From: Streptomyces sp. H39-S7 | Lineage (GTDB): Bacteria; Actinomycetota; Actinomycetes; Streptomycetales; Streptomycetaceae | Reading direction: 5' to 3' | Assembly (NCBI RefSeq): GCF_027158205.1 | Contig: NZ_JAPVLU010000041.1 | Location: forward strand, 1-64,000 | Length of the DNA: 64,000 nt | Shown: one piece after another, positions 8,398 through 17,123 of the stretch | Layout: every line of letters starts with the position of its first letter | Numbering within the stretch: the stretch's first letter is position 1 | Made by a program: the position numbers and the translations under genes | The notes under the pieces: generated by a model | Databases searched by the model: none | Seen by the model: only the letters and a program-made list of their open reading frames with translations | What the model was told of the DNA's origin: nothing

Positions 8398-9663
8398 ATG
8401 CCTGAGAACGCCAAGCGCACCCGGAATCCCAACGGCGAATCGACCATCTACTTCGGCAAGGACGGCCGTTGGCACGGCCGGGTGACGGTCGGAGTCAGGG
8501 ACGACGGACGACCCGACCGCCGACACGTAAACCGCAAGACGAAAGCGGAGATCCACAGCGCCGTGCGCGAGCTGGAGAAGATGCGCGACGCCGGCACCGT
8601 GCGCAAGCCTGGTAAGCGCTGGACCGTGAAGACCTGGCTTGCCCATTGGGTGGAGGAGATCGCGGCTCCCCACGTGAGCGAGAACACCATCGACGGATAC
8701 CGCGTGGCCGTCAACGTCCATCTCATCCCGGGACTGGGCGCTCATCGACTCGACAAGTTGGAGCCGGAACACCTCGAACGCCTCTACAAGAAGATGCAGG
8801 CCAATGGCAGTGCGGCCGGGACCGCGCACCAGGTGCACCGCACCGTGCGGGCCGCGCTGAATGAGGCCAAGCGACGCGGCCACCTGACCAAGCCGAATCC
8901 GGCGACGATCGCGAAGGCTCCCAAGCTCGATGAGGAGGAGATCGAGCCCTACACGATCGAGGAAGTGCAACAACTCCTGCTGCAGGCAGGGAAGCAGCGC
9001 AACGCCGCCCGATGGGTCATCGCCCTGGCGTTGGGCCTGCGGCAGGGGGAAGTACTCGGCTTGCAGTGGTCGGACGTCGATCTGGATGCCGGAGTCATCC
9101 GGGTCCGCCGGGGACGCCTGCGGCCGAGGTACGCGCACGGCTGCGGTGAGACCTGCGGCCGGAAGGCGGGGTACTGCCCGCAGCGGGAGAGCGTCCGCCG
9201 TGAGACCAAGGCCACAAAGTCGCGGGCGGGAAGGCGGCCGATCGGCCTCCCGGAGGAGCTGACGGCACTCCTGCGCGAGCACAAGGTGTCGCAAGACCGG
9301 GAACGGAAGATCGCGCGAGACCTGTGGATCGACAAGGGCTACGTCTTCACCTCACCGACAGGGGAGCCGCTGAACCCCAACACGGACTTCCACAAATGGA
9401 AGGAGCTGCTGAAGGCAGCCGGCGTCCGGGACGGGCGCTTGCACGACGCCCGGCACACCGCCGGGACCGTGCTGCTCATCCTCGGAGTCTCCGACACGAT
9501 CGTTGACGCGATCATGGGATGGGAGCCGGGGAAGTCCGGACGGATGCGCTCGCGGTACCAGCACCTCACCGGACGCGTCCTGAAGGACACCGCGAGCAAG
9601 GTGAGCGGACTCCTGTGGGGACGACCGGAGGGGCCCGGGTCCGGGGCCCAGAACGGCAACTGA
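8398..9663 (+). CDS. int: Tyrosine site-specific integrase
   Basis: 421 residues. N-terminal arm-binding region, SAM-like core-binding domain (about 75-170), then the catalytic domain with Arg in GLRQGEVLGLQW, His-x-x-Arg in HDARHT and the C-terminal tyrosine in SRYQHL. A Cys-rich insertion (CGETCGRKAGYC, around 245-257) is present, as in many Streptomyces element integrases. It would recombine the element with the tRNA-Ser 3' end 80 bp downstream. The full set of catalytic residues indicates an intact enzyme. Confidence 0.93.
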   Translation: MPENAKRTRNPNGESTIYFGKDGRWHGRVTVGVRDDGRPDRRHVNRKTKAEIHSAVRELEKMRDAGTVRKPGKRWTVKTWLAHWVEEIAAPHVSENTIDGYRVAVNVHLIPGLGAHRLDKLEPEHLERLYKKMQANGSAAGTAHQVHRTVRAALNEAKRRGHLTKPNPATIAKAPKLDEEEIEPYTIEEVQQLLLQAGKQRNAARWVIALALGLRQGEVLGLQWSDVDLDAGVIRVRRGRLRPRYAHGCGETCGRKAGYCPQRESVRRETKATKSRAGRRPIGLPEELTALLREHKVSQDRERKIARDLWIDKGYVFTSPTGEPLNPNTDFHKWKELLKAAGVRDGRLHDARHTAGTVLLILGVSDTIVDAIMGWEPGKSGRMRSRYQHLTGRVLKDTASKVSGLLWGRPEGPGSGAQNGN

Positions 9664-9685
9664 GACCAAAACTGAGACCAGAGAC

Positions 9686-9724
9686 GACGGAAGCCCGGAC
9701 CTTGTTCAGGTCCGGGCTTCCGTC
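9686..9724. terminator. Bidirectional hairpin between int and tRNA-Ser
   Basis: Perfect 17-bp arms (9686-9702 and 9708-9724) with a 5-nt loop. It lies between the convergent integrase and tRNA-Ser genes and could stop transcription from both sides. There is no long T run, which is usual for Streptomyces terminators. Confidence 0.8.
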
Positions 9725-9742
9725 TGCCCTGATGGGCGGGTG

Positions 9743-9827
9743 CGGAGGATACGAGATTCGAACTCGTGAGGGGTTGCCCCCAACACGCTTTCCAAGCGTG
9801 CGCCCTAGGCCACTAGGCGAATCCTCC
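9743..9827 (-). tRNA. tRNA-Ser(GGA)
   Basis: On the minus strand GGAGGAT pairs with ATCCTCC to close the acceptor stem. The anticodon loop CTTGGAAAG gives anticodon GGA, and a long variable arm (TTGGGGGCAACCCC) marks a class II serine tRNA. The T arm GAGTTCGAATCTC is present and CCA is not fully encoded. The 3' end faces the integrase, so this gene is the AICE attachment site. Confidence 0.95.
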
Positions 9828-9902
9828 GCGACGAACACTACAAGACTCGGAGGGGTGCTCGCGAACTCGTAAGTGGGTGATCCGATCGGGTACGCTGTGT
9901 GC

Positions 9903-9990
9903 AGCCCCTCACGTGGCGCTATCTCGCTGAACTCCCCCAGGGCCGGAAGGCAGCAAGGGTAGGTGGGCTCTGGCGGGTGCGTGAGGGGTC
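9903..9990 (+). ncRNA. ffs: Small SRP RNA (4.5S-like)
   Basis: The conserved bacterial SRP domain IV sequence CCAGGGCCGGAAGGCAGCAA is present around 9938-9957 and is closed by a long stem whose ends are CCCCTCACG and CGTGAGGGG. A -10-like TACGCT lies at 9891-9896, about 7 bp before the expected 5' end. This RNA binds Ffh and directs membrane-protein targeting. It lies just upstream of dnaX, as in many Streptomyces genomes. Confidence 0.92.
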
Positions 9991-10043
9991 TTTGCGTTTT
10001 CCGGGGGCGTCGGATGTCGGTGGGCCCCCATATCCTCGTAGGC

Positions 10044-12302
10044 GTGTCCCTCGCTCTGTACCGCCGCTATCGTCCCGAGTCCTTCGCCGAGGTCATCGGG
10101 CAGGAGCACGTAACCGACCCGTTGCAGCAGGCGCTGCGCAACAACCGGGTCAATCACGCGTACCTGTTCAGTGGGCCTCGCGGCTGCGGGAAGACGACGA
10201 GCGCGCGCATCCTGGCGCGGTGTCTGAACTGTGTTCAGGGGCCGACGCCGACGCCGTGCGGGGAGTGCCAGTCGTGCCAGGACCTGGCGCGGAACGGGCC
10301 GGGATCCATCGACGTGATCGAGATCGACGCGGCGTCGCACGGTGGTGTGGACGATGCGCGTGATCTTCGGGAGAAGGCGTTCTTCGGGCCGGCGGGCAGC
10401 CGGTACAAGATCTACATCATCGACGAGGCGCACATGGTCACCCCGCAGGGCTTCAACGCCCTGCTGAAGGTGGTCGAGGAGCCCCCGGAGCATCTGAAGT
10501 TCATCTTCGCGACCACCGAGCCCGAGAAGGTCATCGGGACGATCCGGTCGCGTACCCACCACTACCCCTTCCGGCTGGTGCCGCCCGGCACGTTGCGGGA
10601 CTACCTCGCCGAGGTCTGCGCCCGGGAGGACATTCCGGTCGAGGACGGCGTGTATCCGCTGGTCGTGCGCTCGGGCGCGGGTTCGGTGCGGGACTCGATG
10701 TCGGTGATGGACCAGCTGCTGGCGGGCGCGGGCGCCGACGGTGTGACGTACGCCATGGCGACGGCGCTGCTCGGCTACACGGACGCGGCGCTGCTCGACG
10801 AGGTGGTGGACGCGTTCGCCGCCGGTGACGGGGCGGCGGTCTTCGAGATGGTCGACCGCGTCATCGAGGGCGGCCACGATCCGCGGCGCTTTGTGGCGGA
10901 CCTGCTGGAGCGGCTGCGCGACCTCGTGATCATCGCGGCGGTTCCGGACGCCGTGGACAAGGGGCTCATCGACGCCCCGAGCGACGTCGTGGAGCGGATG
11001 CGGGCCCAGACGTCCGTCTTCGGCGCCGCCGAGCTGAGCCGTGCTGCGGACCTGGTCAACACCGGTCTGACGGAGATGCGTGGTGCCACGTCGCCGCGGC
11101 TGCAGCTGGAGCTGATCTGCGCCCGGGTGCTGCTGCCCGCGGCGTACGACGACGAGCGGTCCGTGCAGGCCCGGCTGGACAAGCTGGAGCGGCGGGGCTT
11201 CGCCCCCGGCGCCCCCCAGGTCCCGGATTTCGCCTACCAGCCCGCGCACGCCGACCACGCCCCCGCCCCCGCTTCCGGCGGTCCCGGTGGCGCGGCCTCG
11301 GTCCGTGCGGCTGTGGGCGGTGGCGGTGGTACCGGTGGCGGACGCCCGGTTGCGACCCCGCAGCCGGCTCCTGAGCAGCGCGAACCCAGTACCGGTCCCA
11401 GTCCCGCAGCCGCAGCCGTTCCGGCGCCCTCGGACGGCGGCGCCCGGCAGCGGCCCGGCGCCTGGCCGACCACGGCCGCCCCCGCGGCTCCCGCCGCCGA
11501 GCCGGCCGCCCCTGCCGAGGCCGCCCGCCCGGGCGCCTGGCCGACGTCCGCCCCGGCCGCCGCGGCCACTCCGGCCGCTGCCCCGGCCGTCCGGACACCG
11601 CCGCCCGCCGGGCCCGCCGCCCCTGCGGCGTCCGGGTTCGCCGGTGACTCGACGCGTGTCCGGCAGATGTGGCCGGACATCCTGGAGGCGGTCAAGAACC
11701 GCCGCAGGCTGACGTGGATGCTCCTCCTGAACAACGCGCAGGTCGCGGGCTTCGACGGGCAGACGCTGCAGCTCGGCTTCGACAACCCCGGGGCGCGCAA
11801 CAGCTTCGCCAACAGCGGCAGCGAGGACGTGCTCAAGCAGGCGATCGTCGACGCGCTCGGGGTGGAGTGGCGCATCGAGGCGATCGTGGACCCGTCGGGT
11901 GGCGGAGGCACGTCAGGAGGCCCCGGTGGTGGCTTCGGCGGAACCGGCGGTGGAAGCGGTGGCGGAACCGGGGGTGGAACCGGTGGCGGCGGCTCCCGCC
12001 CGCCTGCCCCGGCCGCCCCACCCGCACCCTCCGCCCCGGCCCCGCCGGCCCAGCCCGCGCCGTCCACGTCGTCCGACCCCCAGGGCGGGCCCGTCCAGCA
12101 GGCCTCCTATGCCGCGCCCCAGGCGGCCCCCGGCCGGCCCCAGGGCCCGCCGCCGCTGATGTCGGACGAGACGCCGCCGCCCCTGGAGGACGACATTCCC
12201 GAGGACGACGACGTGGATCTGGTCGAATCCCCGCTGTCCGGATACGAGCTGTTCGTGCGCGAAATGGGTGCGACAGTGATCCAGGAGATTCCGAACGACT
12301 GA
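10044..12302 (+). CDS. dnaX: DNA polymerase III subunit gamma/tau
   Basis: 752-residue clamp-loader ATPase. GTG start chosen because the protein then begins SLALYRRYRP, the conserved DnaX N-terminus. Walker A is GPRGCGKTT (44-52), the zinc module has cysteines at about 63, 72, 75 and 78, Walker B reads YIIDEAHM, and sensor 1 lies in FATTEPEKV. Residues about 395-550 are an Ala/Pro/Gly-rich linker, then a tau-specific domain (about 550-615), a glycine-rich stretch and an acidic end. It is longer than the E. coli protein because of these linkers. No slippery A-run for gamma production was seen. Confidence 0.96.
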   Translation: MSLALYRRYRPESFAEVIGQEHVTDPLQQALRNNRVNHAYLFSGPRGCGKTTSARILARCLNCVQGPTPTPCGECQSCQDLARNGPGSIDVIEIDAASHGGVDDARDLREKAFFGPAGSRYKIYIIDEAHMVTPQGFNALLKVVEEPPEHLKFIFATTEPEKVIGTIRSRTHHYPFRLVPPGTLRDYLAEVCAREDIPVEDGVYPLVVRSGAGSVRDSMSVMDQLLAGAGADGVTYAMATALLGYTDAALLDEVVDAFAAGDGAAVFEMVDRVIEGGHDPRRFVADLLERLRDLVIIAAVPDAVDKGLIDAPSDVVERMRAQTSVFGAAELSRAADLVNTGLTEMRGATSPRLQLELICARVLLPAAYDDERSVQARLDKLERRGFAPGAPQVPDFAYQPAHADHAPAPASGGPGGAASVRAAVGGGGGTGGGRPVATPQPAPEQREPSTGPSPAAAAVPAPSDGGARQRPGAWPTTAAPAAPAAEPAAPAEAARPGAWPTSAPAAAATPAAAPAVRTPPPAGPAAPAASGFAGDSTRVRQMWPDILEAVKNRRRLTWMLLLNNAQVAGFDGQTLQLGFDNPGARNSFANSGSEDVLKQAIVDALGVEWRIEAIVDPSGGGGTSGGPGGGFGGTGGGSGGGTGGGTGGGGSRPPAPAAPPAPSAPAPPAQPAPSTSSDPQGGPVQQASYAAPQAAPGRPQGPPPLMSDETPPPLEDDIPEDDDVDLVESPLSGYELFVREMGATVIQEIPND

Positions 12303-12420
12303 AGTCACCCGGTGTTCCGCGTCACGTCGTCCGATCCTCCGTACGGCGTAGGGCGCAGGGCCGTCCGAGCACGTAGGCTCGCCCTACCCCGCAACGTTGT
12401 CGTGAGGCAGGAGTGAACCC

Positions 12421-12753
12421 GTGATCCCCGGTGGTCAGCCCAACATGCAGCAGCTGCTCCAGCAGGCCCAGAAGATGCAGCAGGACCTTGCGGCAGCCCA
12501 GCAGGAGCTGGCCGAGGCGGAGGTCGAGGGTTCCGCGGGCGGCGGTCTCGTGAGGGCCACGGTGACCGGTGCCGGTGAGCTCCGGGGGCTGGTCATCGAC
12601 CCCAAGGCAGTCGATCCTGAAGATACGGAGACGTTGGCCGATCTGGTCGTCGCCGCCGTGCACAACGCGAACGCGACCGCGCAGGAGCTCCAGCAGGAGA
12701 AGCTCGGTCCGCTCGCCCAGGGGCTGGGCGGCATGCCCGGCCTGCCGTTCTAG
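12421..12753 (+). CDS. YbaB/EbfC nucleoid-associated protein
   Basis: 110 residues, GTG start. N-terminal Gln-rich helix (MQQLLQQAQKMQQDLAAAQQ) followed by the small alpha/beta core of the YbaB/EbfC family, which binds DNA as a dimer. It sits between dnaX and recR, the conserved arrangement in many bacteria, and is probably cotranscribed with recR 69 bp downstream. The exact role is unsettled even in model species. Confidence 0.93.
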   Translation: MIPGGQPNMQQLLQQAQKMQQDLAAAQQELAEAEVEGSAGGGLVRATVTGAGELRGLVIDPKAVDPEDTETLADLVVAAVHNANATAQELQQEKLGPLAQGLGGMPGLPF

Positions 12754-12822
12754 GCGTTCGCCCGACTCAGGCGACGACATCCGAGCCGACCCCGTGCCGG
12801 CTCCGACCCAAGGAAGGCGCCC

Positions 12823-13422
12823 GTGTACGAAGGCGTGGTTCAGGACCTCATCGACGAACTGGGCAGGCTGCCCGGCGTGGGTCCCAAGAGCGCGCAGCGG
12901 ATCGCCTTCCACATCCTGCAGGCGGATCCCGCCGACGTGCGGCGCCTCGCGCACGTACTGGCCGAGGTCAAGGCCAAGGTGCGGTTCTGCAACATCTGCG
13001 GGAACGTCGCGCAGGACGAGCTGTGCAGGGTCTGCCGTGACCCGCGCCGCGATCTCGCGGTGATCTGCGTGGTCGAGGAGCCCAAGGATGTCGTCGCGGT
13101 CGAGCGCACCCGTGAGTTCCGCGGCAGGTACCACGTACTGGGCGGCGCGATCAGCCCCATCGAGGGCGTCGGTCCGGACGATCTACGGATCCGGGAGCTG
13201 CTGACGCGGCTCGCGGACGGCACCGTCACCGAGCTGATCCTCGCCACGGATCCCAACCTTGAAGGTGAAGCGACCGCTACGTACCTGGCCCGCATGGTGA
13301 AACCCATGGGGCTGAAGGTGACGCGACTGGCCAGTGGTCTGCCCGTGGGGGGAGACCTGGAGTACGCCGACGAGGTCACGCTGGGTCGTGCCTTCGAAGG
13401 GAGACGACTGCTCGATGTCTGA
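12823..13422 (+). CDS. recR: Recombination mediator RecR
   Basis: 199 residues, the usual RecR length. Helix-hairpin-helix region LGRLPGVGPKSAQRIAFHIL at 12-31, the zinc finger CNICGN...CRVC at about 57-72, a TOPRIM domain (VVEEPKDVVAVE and later DPNLEGEAT) and a C-terminal Walker-like tail. It acts with RecF/RecO to load RecA at gaps. The stop overlaps the start of the following DUF5063 gene by 8 bp, indicating coupled translation. Confidence 0.97.
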   Translation: MYEGVVQDLIDELGRLPGVGPKSAQRIAFHILQADPADVRRLAHVLAEVKAKVRFCNICGNVAQDELCRVCRDPRRDLAVICVVEEPKDVVAVERTREFRGRYHVLGGAISPIEGVGPDDLRIRELLTRLADGTVTELILATDPNLEGEATATYLARMVKPMGLKVTRLASGLPVGGDLEYADEVTLGRAFEGRRLLDV

Positions 13423-14137
13423 CACCGCGGTAACCGCACAGGACCCGAAGGGCGCGCCGGGCTCTCCGGGACGCGACCTCAGCGATCCGAACGTTCAGGA
13501 ACCCGACGACTTCGCCGTTCAGATCTGCGATCAGATCGAGAGTTTCATCCTCTCGGTCCGCGAGGTCGCCAAGGGCGACGACCCGGACAGCGCGGTCCCG
13601 TACCTGCTGCTCGAGGTCTCCCAGCTGCTGCTGGCCGGCGGCCGGCTCGGCGCGCACGAGGACATCGTCCCGGACGAGCGCTACGAGCCCGATATCGGCC
13701 CCGAGCCGGACGCGGACGAGCTGCGCCAGCACCTCGCGGCGCTGCTGGAGCCGATCGACGTGTACTCGGAGGTCTTCGACCCCTACGTGCCGCGCAGCAC
13801 GCCCGTCGCCTGCCGCATTTCGGATGATCTGGCCGACGTGGTGACGGATCTCACGCACGGACTCGCGCACTTCCGCGCGGGCCGGGTGAGCGAGGCGCTG
13901 TGGTGGTGGCAGTTCTCGTACCTGTCGAACTGGGGACCGACGGCCAGCGCCTCGCTGCGCGCGCTGCAGTCCCTGGTCGCCCACGTCCGCCTGGACAGCC
14001 CGCTGGACGAGCTGGACGGCCTGGACACGGACGATTCGGCGGACGACGAGGACCGGCTGGCCGAGGAGGCCGGCAAGGTCATGGCGGCCGAGCTCGGCAC
14101 CCCACTGAGCGCCCGCGCCCAGCCCGCCACCGGCTGA
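13415..14137 (+). CDS. DUF5063 domain protein
   Basis: 240 residues, ATG start inside the recR end. The central region (about 30-180) fits the DUF5063 family, a conserved actinobacterial protein found next to recR; acidic residues and Trp-rich WWWQFSYLSNWG are notable. No catalytic motif is visible and the function is unknown. The coupling to recR suggests a DNA-repair or nucleoid link, but that is inference. The last codons lie inside the first copy of a tandem repeat that continues beyond the stop. Confidence 0.85.
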   Translation: MSDTAVTAQDPKGAPGSPGRDLSDPNVQEPDDFAVQICDQIESFILSVREVAKGDDPDSAVPYLLLEVSQLLLAGGRLGAHEDIVPDERYEPDIGPEPDADELRQHLAALLEPIDVYSEVFDPYVPRSTPVACRISDDLADVVTDLTHGLAHFRAGRVSEALWWWQFSYLSNWGPTASASLRALQSLVAHVRLDSPLDELDGLDTDDSADDEDRLAEEAGKVMAAELGTPLSARAQPATG

Positions 14138-14310
14138 GCGCCGGTCCGGCACCGGCTGAGCGCCCAGCCCGGCACCGGCTGAGCCAGCGGCCGCGAAGCG
14201 GCGCGGGAACGGCCCGCCAACGGTCCGGAAGCGGCGCCGGAACGACCCGGTAACGGCCCGGGAACGCCCCGCCAACGCCCGCCGACGGTCCGGGACGGCG
14301 TTCGGGACGG
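14127..14310. repeat. GC-rich repeats at and after the DUF5063 stop
   Basis: CACCGGCTGAG occurs at 14128, 14150 and 14173 (period 22-23 bp), and the first copy contains the stop codon. It is followed by degenerate repeats of the form GGAACGGCCC/CCAACGGTCC up to about 14310. The remainder of the gap to aspartokinase contains a short hairpin (CCCC, 6-nt loop, GGGG, about 14327-14340) and the promoter region. No gene was seen in 14138-14472. Confidence 0.6.
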
Positions 14311-14428
14311 CATGCCTGCATCCAGCCCCTGATCTGGGGTTATTCCGTTCCGTCCTGGGCAGGGGGCCCACCGAGTGGGCCACATGTCTCAATATCCGGT
14401 ACTGCGGAGGCCGCCCCGGCCCGCTCGT

Positions 14429-14434
14429 TAGACT
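14429..14434 (+). promoter_or_regulatory. Possible -10 box of the aspartokinase promoter
   Basis: TAGACT lies 39 bp before the GTG of the aspartokinase gene in an otherwise GC-rich stretch and matches TANNNT. No convincing -35 hexamer was found at 16-18 bp, so this is only a suggestion. Confidence 0.3.
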
Positions 14435-14472
14435 GAGCCGACCGCAGTTCCAGACCTTCCCGAGGAGCGCAC

Positions 14473-15747
14473 GTGGGCCTTGTCGTGCAGAAGTACGGAG
14501 GCTCCTCCGTCGCCGATGCCGAAGGCATCAAGCGGGTCGCCCGGAGAATCGTCGACACCAAGAAGAACGGCCATCAGGTCGTTGTCGTGGTGTCCGCGAT
14601 GGGCGATACGACGGACGAGCTGATCGATCTCGCCGAGCAGGTGTCACCGATTCCCGCCGGCCGGGAGTTCGACATGCTGCTGACCGCCGGAGAGCGCATC
14701 TCCATGGCGCTGCTGGCGATGGCGATCAAAAACCTCGGTCATGAGGCGCAGTCGTTCACCGGCAGCCAGGCCGGGGTGATCACCGACTCCGTCCACAACA
14801 AGGCGCGGATCATCGACGTGACGCCGGGCCGGATCCGGACCGCGCTCGACGAGGGCAACATCGCGATCGTGGCCGGCTTCCAGGGCGTGTCCCAGGACAA
14901 GAAGGACATCACCACGCTGGGCCGCGGCGGCTCCGACACGACCGCGGTGGCGCTGGCCGCCGCGCTCGGCGCCGGGGTGTGCGAGATCTACACGGACGTC
15001 GACGGGGTGTTCACCGCCGACCCGCGGGTCGTCAAGCGCGCCCAGAAGATGGACTGGATCTCCTTCGAGGACATGCTGGAACTGGCCAGCTCCGGTTCGA
15101 AGGTGCTGCTGCACCGCTGCGTCGAGTACGCCCGTCGTTACAACATCCCGATCCACGTCCGCTCGTCCTTCTCCGGTCTGCCGGGTACCTGGGTGAGCAA
15201 CGAAGCACCGCAAGGAGGCAAGCCGATGGAGCAGGCGATCATCTCCGGGGTTGCGCACGACACGTCCGAGGCCAAGATCACGGTCGTAGGGGTGCCGGAC
15301 AAGCCGGGCGAGGCGGCGACGATCTTCCGGGCCATCGCGGACGCCGAGGTCAACATCGACATGGTCGTCCAGAACGTGTCGGCCGCGGCCACCGGTCTCA
15401 CCGACATCTCCTTCACCCTCCCCAAGACCGAGGGCCGCAAGGCGATGGACGCGCTCACCAGGGCGCAGGACCGCATCGGGTACGACTCGCTGCGCTACGA
15501 CGACCAGATCGGCAAGATCTCGCTGGTCGGCGCGGGGATGAAGACCAACCCTGGCGTCACGGCGACCTTCTTCGAGGCGCTGTCGAACGCCGGGGTCAAC
15601 ATCGAGCTGATCTCGACATCCGAGATCCGGATCTCGGTGGTCACCCGGGCCGACGACGTGAAGCCGGCCGTCCAGGCGGTGCACTCCGCGTTCGGGCTCG
15701 ACAGCGAAAGCGACGAAGCGGTCGTCTACGGCGGTACGGGACGATGA
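14473..15747 (+). CDS. lysC: Aspartate kinase (alpha subunit and full frame)
   Basis: 424 residues. It phosphorylates aspartate, the first step towards lysine, methionine, threonine and diaminopimelate. The N-terminus LVVQKYGGSSVADAE holds the KxGG motif, the kinase domain runs to about residue 245, and two ACT domains follow. GTG start with GAGG upstream. An internal ribosome-binding site (15212) would produce the separate ACT-only beta subunit known from Bacillus and Corynebacterium. Regulation by lysine/threonine through the ACT domains is family knowledge. The stop overlaps asd by ATGA. Confidence 0.96.
   Translation: MGLVVQKYGGSSVADAEGIKRVARRIVDTKKNGHQVVVVVSAMGDTTDELIDLAEQVSPIPAGREFDMLLTAGERISMALLAMAIKNLGHEAQSFTGSQAGVITDSVHNKARIIDVTPGRIRTALDEGNIAIVAGFQGVSQDKKDITTLGRGGSDTTAVALAAALGAGVCEIYTDVDGVFTADPRVVKRAQKMDWISFEDMLELASSGSKVLLHRCVEYARRYNIPIHVRSSFSGLPGTWVSNEAPQGGKPMEQAIISGVAHDTSEAKITVVGVPDKPGEAATIFRAIADAEVNIDMVVQNVSAAATGLTDISFTLPKTEGRKAMDALTRAQDRIGYDSLRYDDQIGKISLVGAGMKTNPGVTATFFEALSNAGVNIELISTSEIRISVVTRADDVKPAVQAVHSAFGLDSESDEAVVYGGTGR
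15212..15228 (+). promoter_or_regulatory. Internal ribosome-binding site and ATG for the aspartokinase beta subunit
   Basis: AAGGAGG at 15212-15218 is 7 bp before an in-frame ATG at 15226 (codon 252). Translation from it gives a 173-residue protein made of the two ACT domains, ending at 15747. This is the strongest Shine-Dalgarno sequence noticed in the aspartokinase-asd region and matches the overlapping alpha/beta organisation of lysC in other Gram-positive bacteria. Confidence 0.75.
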
Positions 15748-16847
15748 GCTACGGCCCGGCCACGGCCGCGGGCTCCGTGGCCGGCGGTCGGTCCAAGCCG
15801 ACCCTGGCCGTCGTCGGTGCGACGGGCGCGGTCGGCACGGTGATGCTGGAGCTGCTCTCCACCCGGCAGGACGTGTGGGGTGAGATCCGGCTGATCGCCT
15901 CCGCGCGGTCGGCCGGCCGCCGCCTCGTGGTGCGCGGTGTGGAGACCGAGGTCGTCGTGCTGAACGAGGAGGCGTTCGAGGGCGTCGACGTCGCGATGTT
16001 CGACGTCCCGGACGAGGTGGCCGCCCAGTGGGCGCCGATCGCCGCCGCCAAGGGCGCGGTCGTCGTGGACAACTCCGGAGCCTTCCGGATGGATCCCGAC
16101 GTCCCGCTGGTGGTGCCGGAGGTGAACGCGCACGCGGTGCGGATGCGTCCGCGCGGCATCATCGCCAATCCCAACTGCACGACGCTGTCGATGATCGTGG
16201 CGATCGGCGCGCTGCACGCCGAGTTCGGGCTGAGCGAGCTGATCGTCTCCTCGTACCAGGCGGCCTCCGGCGCGGGCCAGGCCGGCGTGGACACCCTGCG
16301 CGACCAGCTCTCCAAGATCGCCGGCACCCACCTGGGGACCCAGCCGGGCGATGTGCGGCGCACGGTCGGCGACTTCGGTCCCTTCCCGGCACCGCTCGCG
16401 CTCAACGTGGTGCCGTGGGCGGGCTCGCTGCGCGAGGACGGCTGGTCCTCGGAGGAGCTCAAGGTCCGGGACGAGTCGCGGAAGATCCTCGCCCTCCCGG
16501 AACTGCGCGTCACCGCGACCTGCGTACGGGTGCCCGTCATCACGACGCACTCGCTGTCGGTGCACGCGCGGTTCGAGAACGAGGTGACCGTGGAGAAGGC
16601 GCACGAGATCCTGCGGAGCGCCCCTGGGGTCGTCGTGACCGACGATCCCGCCCAGGGTGAGTTCCCGACCCCCGCGGACGTGGTGGGCACCGACCCGACG
16701 TGGGTCGGCCGGGTACGCCGCTCCATGGACGACCCGAACGCGCTGGAACTCTTCGTGTGCGGTGACAACCTGCGCAAGGGCGCCGCCTTGAACACTGCAC
16801 AGATCGCCGAAGTCGTGGCGGCCGAGTTCGTCGGTTCGCACACATGA
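15744..16847 (+). CDS. asd: Aspartate-semialdehyde dehydrogenase
   Basis: 367 residues, start overlapping the aspartokinase stop (ATGA). It reduces aspartyl phosphate to the semialdehyde with NADPH. Nucleotide-binding loop VGATGAVG near residues 24-31, the active-site cysteine in ANPNCTT (about residue 148), and the conserved SSYQAASGAG region. The first 18 residues are an extra Ala/Gly-rich extension. Together with aspartokinase it forms a two-gene operon for the aspartate pathway. Confidence 0.96.
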   Translation: MSYGPATAAGSVAGGRSKPTLAVVGATGAVGTVMLELLSTRQDVWGEIRLIASARSAGRRLVVRGVETEVVVLNEEAFEGVDVAMFDVPDEVAAQWAPIAAAKGAVVVDNSGAFRMDPDVPLVVPEVNAHAVRMRPRGIIANPNCTTLSMIVAIGALHAEFGLSELIVSSYQAASGAGQAGVDTLRDQLSKIAGTHLGTQPGDVRRTVGDFGPFPAPLALNVVPWAGSLREDGWSSEELKVRDESRKILALPELRVTATCVRVPVITTHSLSVHARFENEVTVEKAHEILRSAPGVVVTDDPAQGEFPTPADVVGTDPTWVGRVRRSMDDPNALELFVCGDNLRKGAALNTAQIAEVVAAEFVGSHT

Positions 16848-17123
16848 TGTGATCAACTCTTTGGTCTGGACCACTTGTCGTGGTTCCTCCGCCAATGGAC
16901 AATTCGCTCCCTGGCCACTGCAACCGGCAGTAGACGGGGGGCGTCTTTGTGTCAGCGCACTGCCCTAATGTGCTGCGTGCCGGGGGTGTCGGGCAGGCGC
17001 GGTTCGTGCCTGGGCAAATGGGCGCATTGGGGAAGAGTTGGTACGCATGGGGATATTCGACGCCAGATCAAAGGCGATGCCTTGCGCGTACAACCCTGAC
17101 GGGGGGACGCGTGTCCAACAGTC

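Larger units (their letters stand above)
1..9827. mobile_element. Right part of an AICE integrated at tRNA-Ser(GGA)
   Basis: All genes from 86 to 9663 run rightwards and match the module order of actinomycete integrative and conjugative elements: FtsK/TraB translocase, small spread proteins, Prim-Pol, Rep-like protein, xis, int, then a tRNA gene. The integrase ends 80 bp from the 3' end of tRNA-Ser, the usual attachment position. The left end and its duplicated tRNA fragment are not in the window, so the attachment core cannot be defined here. Transfer by such elements is known to move double-stranded DNA through a TraB pore; that this copy is functional is inference. Confidence 0.85.

Noticed and set aside
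10044..12302. Programmed frameshift in dnaX producing gamma.
   Set aside because: No A-rich slippery run or suitable hairpin was found; the long frame is intact.
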